Shown: piece by piece, positions 1 through 8,684 of the stretch
How the letters are laid out: each line of letters begins with the position of its first letter
How positions within the stretch are numbered: position 1 is the first letter of the stretch
NCBI GenBank assembly: GCA_026367775.1
Contig: CP111152.1
Location: forward strand, 2,852,001-2,916,000
Direction of reading: 5' to 3'
Origin: Exserohilum rostratum
Lineage: Eukaryota; Ascomycota; Dothideomycetes; Pleosporales; Pleosporaceae
DNA: 64,000 nt
Translations under genes and position numbers: made by a program
The notes under the pieces: generated by a model
Database searches by the model: none
What the model saw: the letters and a program-made list of their open reading frames with translations, nothing else
What the model was told of the DNA's origin: nothing

Positions 1-192
1 TACTAAGCATACGAGCACAAGTACGACTATACCAAAAACAGGAACTGTCAGCAAAAAACCAGCGCGTCATCAAAGTGGGTCACCTTACTAGTTTCGGGGG
101 CGGGGGAAGGAGCCAAAATAACGTCATGGAACCAACTCGTAACACGGAAAGTTACGTGCGTCGACTTACTATACTTACTAGTGTTAACTAGT
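1..192. other. Left flank of transposon, no gene seen
   Basis: No coding frame or recognisable element. The DNA next to the transposon contains short CTAGT/GTTAAC palindromic words, in line with insertion into AT-rich non-coding DNA. Confidence 0.5.
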
Positions 193-194
193 TA

Positions 195-257
195 ACGTGT
201 TTTATCAGTAAGCGGCCCACATCAGTAAGTGGCCCACCCCACCAAGCCTGACGCGAC
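195..257 (+). repeat. Left terminal inverted repeat, 63 bp
   Basis: It is the exact reverse complement of 1977-2039; the match stops at base 258. Inside it a 17-bp word is present twice in tandem (204-220 and 221-237), differing at one base (C/T at the tenth position). Confidence 0.95.
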
Positions 258-276
258 TCTCTCCACAACCACTACT

Positions 277-1914
277 ATGCCGCAACAACAACGCTCTAGA
301 CAGACTTCTTGTGAAGGTAGAGTTCTTCTAGCATCTCGTGCGCTTCAAGAGAAACGTGTTACAAGCCAGCGTCAAGCTGCTATGCTGTACGACGCTCCAC
401 GAACGACGCTCCGACGACGCCTCCGCGGTATCCAGCCACGATCAGAGACAGCCTCTGTCAATCGCAAGCTATCAGCTGTCGAAGAGCAGTCTCTTGTTCA
501 ATGGATTCTAGACCTTGATCGACGCGGTTTTCCGCCTCATATCATTGACGTGCGACGAATGGCAGACGCTCTACTCGCTGCGCGCGGCCAAGATCCACCT
601 CTACAGCCTATTGGCAAATGCTGGGTGTCGCGCTTTATCCAGAGCCAGCCAGAGCTTCAGACAAAGTGGACCAGACGATTTCATAGTCAGCGCGCCTCCT
701 GCGAAGATCCTATCGCGATTACAGCCTGGTTTAAGCTAGTAGAGGAGACGCGCCAGACGTACGGCGTCCTAGACCAAGACATCTACAACTTTGACGAGAC
801 TGGATTCGCGATGGGCGTCGCTGGCACGTCAAAGGTAGTCACAAGCTCTGACAGAGTCGGTCGGGCAGTTGTCGTACAGCCAGGCAATCGCCAGTGGGTT
901 ACAGCGATTGAATGCGTGAACGCGTCTGGCTGGTGTCTACCACCGTTGGTGATCCTGTCTGGCAAGGCCCACCAGAGTAGCTGGTACCCCGATCTCCCAC
1001 CAGACTGGGTTATCGGCGTCTCCGACAACGGCTGGACGACTGACCAGCTTGGCGTAGACTGGGTGAAGCATTTCAACCAGCATACGGCGGCTCGTACAGC
1101 TGGAGTCTATCGGCTTCTTATTCTAGATGGCCACAGTAGCCATGCTACCCCAGAGTTCGACCAGTACTGCGCCGAGAACAAGATCATCACTCTCTGCATG
1201 CCGCCTCACACGTCGCATCTTCTCCAGCCGCTTGATGTAAGCTGCTTCTCGCCGCTTAAGCGGGCGTACGGACGTGAGATTGAGAAGCTCGCCCGCCAAG
1301 GCGTCTACCACATTGACAAGACAGACTTCCTTACAGTCTATCAACAGATCCGGCCAACAGTATTCACGCAGCAGAACATCCAGGCAGGCTTCCAAGCGAC
1401 AGGCCTTGTCCCTCCTTGTCCAGATCGTGTCCTATCGTCGCTTACAGTAGCTAGGACACCGTCTCCACCACAGACAACTACAGACAACGCCGCTACGCAG
1501 ACAGCAGTAGCGCAGACAGAGACGCCACAAACAGTAGCAGAGCTTCAGCAGAAGGTGCGCTATCTTCAAGAGCGGCTACGCCGGAGATCAGAGAGCCCAA
1601 CAAGCGTTGTGATACGCCAGCTTGCTAAAAGCGCTCAGCTTGCAATGCAAACAGTAACAATACTTACAAAGGAAGTTGAGAAGCTGCGTAAAGAAAACCA
1701 GCGCCAACGACAAAAGCAGGACCGGCAGCGTCAATATATCGCTTCTGGTGGGGTGCTCCGGGTCCAACAGGCTCAGCAGATCATTGCAGAGGCAGAAAGG
1801 GTGGTGATGGGGGGTGACCAGAACCAGACTGGCGAGCGACGTCAGCGCGCGCCGCCAACGTGCACGAAGTGTCACGTTCAAGGACATACTCGGACTTCAT
1901 GTAAAGCTAGATAA
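277..1914 (+). CDS. pogo/Fot1-family DDE transposase (545 aa)
   Basis: Encodes the cut-and-paste transposase of the element. I take the ATG at 277; the frame opens further upstream inside the TIR but has no earlier ATG. The N-terminus looks like a Psq-type helix-turn-helix (Q-R-Q-A-A-M-L-Y then R-T-T-L-R-R-R-L), followed by a CENP-B/Tc5-type DNA-binding region containing WVSRFIQSQPEL. The DDE_1 catalytic core follows, with the first Asp in NFDETGF, the second in LILDGHSSHA and the third acidic residue in LLQPLDVSCFSPLKRAY. The C-terminus has a Gln/Arg-rich coiled-coil stretch and a CX2CX4HX4C zinc knuckle (CTKCHVQGHTRTSC). No stop or frameshift interrupts it, so it may be active. There is no intron. 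Confidence 0.93.
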   Translation: MPQQQRSRQTSCEGRVLLASRALQEKRVTSQRQAAMLYDAPRTTLRRRLRGIQPRSETASVNRKLSAVEEQSLVQWILDLDRRGFPPHIIDVRRMADALLAARGQDPPLQPIGKCWVSRFIQSQPELQTKWTRRFHSQRASCEDPIAITAWFKLVEETRQTYGVLDQDIYNFDETGFAMGVAGTSKVVTSSDRVGRAVVVQPGNRQWVTAIECVNASGWCLPPLVILSGKAHQSSWYPDLPPDWVIGVSDNGWTTDQLGVDWVKHFNQHTAARTAGVYRLLILDGHSSHATPEFDQYCAENKIITLCMPPHTSHLLQPLDVSCFSPLKRAYGREIEKLARQGVYHIDKTDFLTVYQQIRPTVFTQQNIQAGFQATGLVPPCPDRVLSSLTVARTPSPPQTTTDNAATQTAVAQTETPQTVAELQQKVRYLQERLRRRSESPTSVVIRQLAKSAQLAMQTVTILTKEVEKLRKENQRQRQKQDRQRQYIASGGVLRVQQAQQIIAEAERVVMGGDQNQTGERRQRAPPTCTKCHVQGHTRTSCKAR

Positions 1915-1976
1915 AGAATAATATCTCTTAATTTTATTCTATTTTATTAAGTTGTTGTAGAGCAATTGCGTAGAGC

Positions 1977-2039
1977 GTCGCGTCAGGCTTGGTGGGGTGG
2001 GCCACTTACTGATGTGGGCCGCTTACTGATAAAACACGT
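1977..2039 (-). repeat. Right terminal inverted repeat, 63 bp
   Basis: Exact reverse complement of 195-257, including the two 17-bp tandem units (1997-2030). The TA at 2040-2041 completes the target-site duplication. Confidence 0.95.
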
Positions 2040-2041
2040 TA

Positions 2042-2768
2042 GTGCATGTATAGTACGTAAGCAAGGGGAAAAAAAATAAAGGGACGACCAACCATATGCA
2101 AAAAATGGTTGAATACCTTGTTGGTCGGTCTGAGAGTATTACATTGGTAGTAGGGGTGAGTGAAAGGATATGGCAATGGAACACGACAAAATGAATATTA
2201 GGATAAACAGGAATTGGTATTAAATTTTTGAACCAGGGATATCTCGAACTGCCATATCAAACATGCTTTCTATGAAAGGATGGGATTATGTGGGTATGAT
2301 AATGTTTTTCGTTTTCTTTCTCTTTTTTCTCCTTCTTCCTCCTCTTCTTCTTGGGCTGGCCATTGTTGGATGCCAACCTCGCAGCGTAGTTTTTAGCTGT
2401 GATAGCACACAACTAGACGAACTACTATGTGGAGGTACAAACTCGTCTTCTATGACTGTAACTTCTGGCATGTCAAGCTACATGCTCAGCTTGGTCGTCC
2501 GCCGATGATGTTCTCCAAATTGCTGAAATTAATCCTTTGATAAATCCAGCACAAATACAGTCGACACTTCACAACCCAGCAAGCAAAACCTGGCTTTTCT
2601 GTAACGCACCTGTGCGTCCTCTTCGGTCAGGCTTGCACGCAGAATCGTGGAAGCAGATGAGGGAACACAGTTTCCCGTCATCTTGCTCCACATGACCAAA
2701 ATGGAGCCTGTCTCAAGATGGTCTCTTTCCCATTGGAAGTGGCTTTTCAAACTCGCACCTCAGACGGC
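2042..2768. other. Non-coding gap between transposon and regulator gene
   Basis: AT-rich DNA without a convincing frame. It probably holds the 3' UTR of the minus-strand regulator gene. A pyrimidine-rich tract lies around 2310-2350. Confidence 0.5.
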
Positions 2769-5186
2769 TTAATTGGGACCAGTAGGCTGCTGTCCATGTA
2801 CATTTGGATCCCCATGCATATTTGCTAGACCCTCAGTCCCAAGCAGACCACTCATATCATTCCAATTCCAGTCATGCATGTTGTTGATAGTAAAGTCCAT
2901 GAATTGCATCTGAGTTGCTCTGTCGTAACGAGCGTTGGGATGCATTGCCGAACTGACATATGGCTGTTCTGGATAGATGCGGTTTTGCATGTGATCTGCA
3001 AACATGTAGGTGCCTGCAGTGGCTGGTGATTGGTGGTACAGATGCGGTACAGCATCGGGCTGCGACAACTGCTGCGTTGGGAGCGTAGTCGGTTGTCCGG
3101 GTTCCTGGCCTTCCGCTTTGAGGTCGGCAAATCGGACGGGCGAAGCCAGTGAGTCGGCCATGGAATGAAGCTCTGGGACGAGGGACGCAAATTTCTGATA
3201 AGTACCAGGCATGAATGGGTTCCGTCGTAGGCGCTGGGCAAGATCGGCAAGCTGAGATAGCAGGATGCGTGATTCAGACATGTCTGTGCCTTCAAGCTTA
3301 TTCAGGCAGACAAGGTCAAGGACTAACGCAGAGCTCGAAGCGAGCATGTACCAAATGTCGCACCCAATTGTTGAGCAGAATTTTCCAATGGCATCAATCT
3401 TGAGCAGTATCTGGGCAGCTTCACGGCCAGATTCGGCACAGGCATCTGCCATTGCAATGAGAGCTGCGTTTGTGGAATCTTGACCAGTTTTAGACAGAAT
3501 AGAAGCGCGGGCGAGCAGGGCTGAGCGACACAAGACAATGACCGTGTAGTGATAGGTGCAATGTATCATCAACAGGGATCGTTGACAGCTGGGGGGAGAC
3601 GAATCTACAGCCTCGAGGTGCATATGCTGAGGAAGCGTCTCCTTCCACCGAACAAGATCTCGAAGCACAGCTGCCGCGGGGGATAGCGGGCCAACGTACG
3701 AGTCATCCTGACCGTTGGGCTTGAGTGTCCGGGGTGCCCGGCAGGTGGCTCCCAGTAGGGCCACGAGACGGGTCGCGGCGGCCAAATATCCCGGAGGCGT
3801 ACCGAGTACCTTTTCGTTGGGGCAGCGGATCTTTGATATAGAGATGTCGATTGCGCTGGGACGGTCGTATGAAGAAACTTGCATCGTCTCCACCATGCAC
3901 AGTGTCCACCATATCATGCTGCGCACCTCGCGGGAGAGGGGCGTCTGGCCGGTGGTTATGCGGTCTTGGTGCAGCCCAATGGCATGGGCTATGCGGACTG
4001 CGGCGCCTGTCAGGTTCCAGCAAGCGTCGCGGTGGTTGTGGTTGTGGAGATGGACGGCCGCCATGGTGAGGGCCTGGACGGCCGTGATGCTCGACGTAAA
4101 GATGATGCCGGGGAGCAGTTTTTGCACACGCTGCCACCACAGGCGCTCCTGCTCTTCAGTAAAAGGCAAGCGCACGACGCGGCGGGCGAGCAGGACCAGA
4201 CAGAGGAAGGAGCACAGCCAGGCTGGATCGGCACTTTGGGGGTTGACGAGCCATGCCTCAAAGGCCTCGCGGAATGAAGGCTCATGGAGAATGGGCGTCT
4301 CGTTGTGGATATGGTCAAAGTAGGCGCGGATCAGGAGCTCGAGGGTCGGGCGGTCGAGGGGAGTGGGTAGGTTGGCAGAGCCGGGAGCCGTGGCGGCGGC
4401 GGCGGCGGCATGGGCGTGGGTGGGGTTCACGATGCCGCCGGTGGGGGCAGCAACGACGGGCGGGTGGCCGTTGTTGTGGCTGTGGTTGCTGTTGTTGTTG
4501 TTGTTGTGACCGTGGTTGTTGTTGGCATTACTGGGGAAGGCGCGCTGGTCGTCGCTTCTCTCTGGCGAGCTCGAGGCAGCGGCGTTCCTGCCAAACAGCA
4601 CAAACTCACGCAGAGGGCCGCGGCCAACAAGCGTGCGCAGCTTCAGGTGAAAGGCAAAGGAGCTGCCGGGCCCAATGTACTGCACCTGGCCCTGCTGGTC
4701 CGGCAGCAGCGACACGGTGTCGTCGTTGTCATCGTCGCGGGCGCCGTCGTGCTCGCCGGCAGGATCCGTGGCCGCGGCATCGGGCAGCGGGATGCCGTGC
4801 GAGGTGGCCAGCTGTCGCAGCGCCTCTGTATTCGATACATCTGCATCGGGCAGCAGGCCCTTGACGAGCGCCTCGAGCAGCGCCAGGCGGGTGCCCAGCC
4901 CCTCGACGCTGCCGTACAGGCGCTTCTTCCGCGGCTGTGTCGTCAGGCACTCGATGTTGTGCACCATGCAGTAGCGGCACGCGTCCTGGCCGGGCTCTTT
5001 GCGACATTTCTGCTTGCGCGACTTGCACTTGTCGCAGCTCGTCTCGGTGCGCTTCCGTTTGTCGAGCGGTACACGGCGCGAACTGGCAGTCGGCGCGGGT
5101 GTCGAGGCGGACATGGGCGTGGGCGGGTGGGTGCGGACGGGTTCACGGCGCAGGAAGAAGAAGCATGGTGCACACGGCTCGACCAC
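2769..5186 (-). CDS. Zn2Cys6 transcription factor with fungal-specific TF domain (805 aa)
   Basis: Nuclear DNA-binding regulator of the GAL4 class. The binuclear zinc cluster is complete: CX2CX6CX8CX2CX6C with Cys at about residues 51, 54, 61, 70, 73 and 80, followed by a basic linker (QPRKKRLYG). A short predicted dimerisation helix comes next (about 91-108). An Asn/His-rich low-complexity stretch sits near residues 215-240. The middle homology region (Fungal_trans) spans about 275-560, with the typical LLIRAYFDHIHNETPILHEP and RSMIWWTLCMVETM motifs. The C-terminus is Gln/Pro/Met-rich and may activate. An in-frame ATG at 5114 (MSASTP) is an equally good start. I see no intron. The regulon cannot be told from the sequence; neighbours give no cluster context. 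Confidence 0.9.
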   Translation of the reverse strand: MVEPCAPCFFFLRREPVRTHPPTPMSASTPAPTASSRRVPLDKRKRTETSCDKCKSRKQKCRKEPGQDACRYCMVHNIECLTTQPRKKRLYGSVEGLGTRLALLEALVKGLLPDADVSNTEALRQLATSHGIPLPDAAATDPAGEHDGARDDDNDDTVSLLPDQQGQVQYIGPGSSFAFHLKLRTLVGRGPLREFVLFGRNAAASSSPERSDDQRAFPSNANNNHGHNNNNNSNHSHNNGHPPVVAAPTGGIVNPTHAHAAAAAATAPGSANLPTPLDRPTLELLIRAYFDHIHNETPILHEPSFREAFEAWLVNPQSADPAWLCSFLCLVLLARRVVRLPFTEEQERLWWQRVQKLLPGIIFTSSITAVQALTMAAVHLHNHNHRDACWNLTGAAVRIAHAIGLHQDRITTGQTPLSREVRSMIWWTLCMVETMQVSSYDRPSAIDISISKIRCPNEKVLGTPPGYLAAATRLVALLGATCRAPRTLKPNGQDDSYVGPLSPAAAVLRDLVRWKETLPQHMHLEAVDSSPPSCQRSLLMIHCTYHYTVIVLCRSALLARASILSKTGQDSTNAALIAMADACAESGREAAQILLKIDAIGKFCSTIGCDIWYMLASSSALVLDLVCLNKLEGTDMSESRILLSQLADLAQRLRRNPFMPGTYQKFASLVPELHSMADSLASPVRFADLKAEGQEPGQPTTLPTQQLSQPDAVPHLYHQSPATAGTYMFADHMQNRIYPEQPYVSSAMHPNARYDRATQMQFMDFTINNMHDWNWNDMSGLLGTEGLANMHGDPNVHGQQPTGPN

Positions 5187-7382
5187 GCTGCGAACTCATT
5201 GAACCTATGGCTGCCAGCACGAGATGCGAATGCGATTGCGCCGAACTTTTGCGATGGTGGTGCAGGGACTCTCTATCAAGTGCAGCCGCCGCTGTGCTCC
5301 TGCCCGGTCCGCCGGTAATTGAAGCACCATCGTCTCCCCCCTGGTGGGCCTTAGCTCGGCCCTCCCCCAGGCTGCATACTGCCGCCCGACTCCCCTCGTC
5401 CCCTCGCTCGTCCAGCCCTCGCTCTGCTGCCACCGGCTCCCGTTAGCTCTTGTATACACGCCAATACCTCGCCCGGGTCCCAGCCTCGACTGCTGCAGCT
5501 CGGGGCACGCGTTGCGCCCAGAGTCGCGTTGCGCCACCGTCTGATGCGGGGAACTCGGCCACGACCCGACTTGCGACTAGCCGTCTCCCAGCCGCGCCCG
5601 AGTCGGCCTTTCTGCAACGGGGCCTCGATGCTCGTCAGTATAGTACGCTGTCTGTCGGCCGCCCAATCAGCCACGCTCTCCGAGAGGCCGTGAGTGTGGG
5701 AGCTGAGCACTGCGGCTGCGTGCGCCTGCAGCCTGCAGCCTGCACCGCCCTGACTCGATGCGAGGCCCCGCACAATCGATTGCACCGGTGCCGCTGACTC
5801 GTCTGCGTCCACACTCCCAAGCCCAGCCAGCCCAAGCCCTCCCGCTGCACCATGGCCACCATCTCACGTGTCGCATCTCGCTCCATGCCCCATCCGGCTA
5901 GCCCCACGGCATTCGCCGTCCACCTCAACGCTCATCGCCATTTTTTCCCTTGTGGGCAGCACCGCGTCTCGTAGTCGTCGTCGCCGTCCACGGTTCACGC
6001 CCAGGCTACCCCGTTCCACACGACCCCTGACCCAGACTCCACGTACTCTCGCTCTCTCGCTCGCTCGCGATACCAGCACCGCCATCCTCCACACGCGCGA
6101 GTATGGCTTGCGGTGACGCAAGTAGCGGTATCCCGTACTTGCAGCTGGCCGCACCAATTGCTTGCATGCCCTACTCGACGCTAGCACGGCGCCTCCCAGG
6201 ATGAAACATGCAAGAGACAGACTTCTGGAAGCTTCACCATTGTGCTCGTCTCGAGCGACACAGAGACACGGACGGTCCCTTTTGCCCCATGTGCCTGCCT
6301 GCCGCCGTGCCGCAGAGCACCACATGGGCAGCCACCACCTGCAAAAAATCACGGCCCCACCATCCTCCGCCATCCGATATGCCGTTTGGAATTTTTTTCC
6401 AGCGCGCTGGTTGGTACGGACGAAAGAAATCTTGGTGCAAACGGCACAGCTGGGTGTATACTACATCGGAGGGGGGCCCTATCGTCCAGAGATCGTCGCT
6501 TGGTCTGGACCTGGTTCAAACACATAAGGCCCGAAACCAGTCCACAAAAATCCTTCGTGGCCCGGTACTGCTCCCGAGTGCCGCGCAAGTTGAGATGCGC
6601 GTAGCATCCGTGCCTCCATCGTGACTGGGCAAAGATGTGCACTGGTTGACACGTTTTTCATGCCCTGGCTTTCCCACCATGACCAAGATCGGCATACCAC
6701 GAGTCTTTGTTCGCTAGGCGCCCATCGGGTAGCGCCCCATTATCTGATCTGTTGTCTGGATTTCGGATCTGACCGAGAAATGCGACGTCATTGCCAACCG
6801 TGCCTAGCCCCCAAAGCCTGGTTTATGCCCTGCTCTTGAATCCCAGCAATCTGACTCTTGAAAGGGTGATTGCTAGATGATGGACGATCACCGGTATTAG
6901 CGGGGTTATCATCTCGGAAATAACAAGGCCATCCGCTTCGGGAGGTGGAGTCTGGATTGGGAAATATGTATGCCGCAGGGGCAGACGGCAGGGGGCTCCA
7001 CGTTGCCAATGAGGAAATACGACTCGTTGTGGCCACGAGCAAAATGAGAACTGATTACTGTCGGCTTGCTAAGCTTACATGTTCGCAGGACCCAAACGTC
7101 TATCCTTTTTCTAGCGCAAATCCCGGATGACAAGACACCAGGATGGTTGCTAGATGATATCCACTGTGAATATTTTCCGGACATTTTGAACAAGGCTTGT
7201 GGGGCCAAGGCCAGAAAACTACGATGCATCTTGAAAATCTGAGGCCCCACATTGAACGTCTTCCCAACTACTCTCTTTGACAATGTTTCGAGGAAACAGA
7301 TTGGTGGGGTCATGTTTGCACAGGATTCGAGTTTGTTATTCGAGTGAACGCCACAGCTATGCACTGCTCTAAGCCACCGCAC
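5187..7382. other. Long non-coding gap upstream of the regulator
   Basis: About 2.2 kb. The first 1.2 kb is GC-rich and CT-rich and is probably the promoter and 5' UTR of the minus-strand regulator. The rest reads as the 3' flank of the oxidoreductase gene. Several frames are open here, but none has recognisable protein features. Confidence 0.45.
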
Positions 7383-8684
7383 CTACAACTGGGTAGGATA
7401 GTTGACTGTCTCAATCTTCTCCGGGTACGCCAGACCACCCTGCTTTCTAACCTCATCCATGACCTCCATGATCAACACACTCTCGTCAAGACCAAGATAT
7501 CTGCCCTCCTTCCTGCCATTGATAATGGCGTCTGCAGCCTCATCAGCCTCCCAGAACATACCGTGACCTTCTCCTTCTGCATTGTGTGAGCCTCCAAAAC
7601 CGTTGTACCAACCACTTCCCTTACCTGGGCCGGGAATGGGGAAATCCTTGCTCTCGACGTTGCCGTCCTTGTCGATGATCCTGACGGAGAGGGGGCGGAA
7701 TGAGTGGCCAAAGACTTGGATCTCGCCCTTGGGTCCCTGGATGCGTACAAAGGGTAGTTCCATGTTATTTCCCGGTGCTGTGGCGACACGGAGAGACGTC
7801 GTGGCCACAGCATGGGCCTCGCCACCTTGATCCTTGGAGCGCGGGAACCGCAGAATCATAGTGCTGTGCTCATCGGCCTGGCCTGTAGGCTCGTAGCTCT
7901 TGATAAAGGCCTTGAGCTCAGGTGCCTGGCGCGTCTTCTCGGGCTGAGTGTGGTACAGGGTCTGGAAGACCCAAGTCAGGGAGTAAATGCCGAGATCGAG
8001 CAGGGCACCACCAGCCAATTCCGGGTTAACCATACGGTTCTTGCCATCAGGGAAGTTGTTTTCCGGGTCAAGCGCCATGCTGTTGTCCGAAAGGACGCGC
8101 GCAACGGGGCCAATGCGTCCCGCCGCAATCTGCTCACGCACGTATACAGATAGCGGGAAATAACGCGTCCATACCGCCTCCATAAGGAAAAGGTTCTTGG
8201 ACCTCGCCACCTCGGCCAACTTACGCGCCTGCGCCGCATTCACGGTAAATGCCTTCTCGCACAGCACGTTCTTGCCCGCTTCCAAGCACAGCATGGCATT
8301 CTGGTAGTGGTGCGAGTGCGGCGTAGCAATGTAAATGATATCGATATCAGGGTTCTTGACCAGCTCCTCATACGAGCCATATGCCTTTGCGTCGGCAGGC
8401 GCACCGACTTCCTTCAGAAACTCCTTTGCGCGCCCCTCGGACGACGACGATGCCGCGGCAACAACCGTGTGCTTGAGATGCTTCACACCGCGCGTGGTGG
8501 GATCGCAGAGCAAATCTTTGGTGCTACATTGTGTTGTTACCGTCAGTGTAAAGCTCTCGTCGTGCGTGGTGGTGATAGCGGGGTAGAGCAAACAGCAAAA
8601 GCGAAAGCGCGGGGTAGCTCACAAAGTGATGGCGATGCCGCCCGTGGCGAGGATACCCCATCGAACCGTCTTTGGAGATGCCAT
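7383..8684 (-). CDS. Gfo/Idh/MocA-family NAD(P)-dependent oxidoreductase (400 aa), dihydrodiol/D-xylose dehydrogenase type
   Basis: Two exons: 8684-8623 and 8523-7383, with a 99-nt GT-AG intron. The first exon restores the Rossmann start (MASPKTVRWGILATGGIA) with its G-x-x-x-G-G nucleotide-binding loop; reading only the long frame would miss it. The second exon shows the rest of the NAD(P) domain (DIDIIYIATPHSHHYQNA), the CEKAFTVN segment carrying the family's catalytic-region lysine, and an alpha/beta C-terminal domain. The length fits fungal members annotated as trans-1,2-dihydrobenzene-1,2-diol dehydrogenase or D-xylose 1-dehydrogenase (NADP+). The substrate is not decidable from sequence. 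Probably cytosolic; no signal peptide is seen. Confidence 0.92.

Larger units (their letters stand above)
195..2039 (+). mobile_element. Fot1/pogo-type (Tc1/mariner superfamily) DNA transposon, apparently complete
   Basis: The element is 1,845 bp long. It has perfect 63-bp terminal inverted repeats (195-257 and 1977-2039) and is flanked on both sides by a TA dinucleotide (193-194 and 2040-2041), the target duplication expected for Tc1/mariner elements. It holds one uninterrupted transposase gene. The TIRs have no mismatch and the frame is open, so the copy looks recent and has escaped repeat-induced point mutation. Fot1/Pot2-like elements are common in pleosporalean and Fusarium genomes; I do not assign it to a named family. 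Confidence 0.93.

Noticed and set aside
2085..2127. 8-bp inverted repeat next to the transposon
   Set aside because: Short arms with a long loop in AT-rich DNA, lying outside the element's own ends; expected by chance.
4410..5318. 302-codon plus-strand frame across the zinc-cluster gene start
   Set aside because: It is antisense to the Zn2Cys6 gene, low complexity (Val/Ala/Arg-rich) and a product of GC bias.
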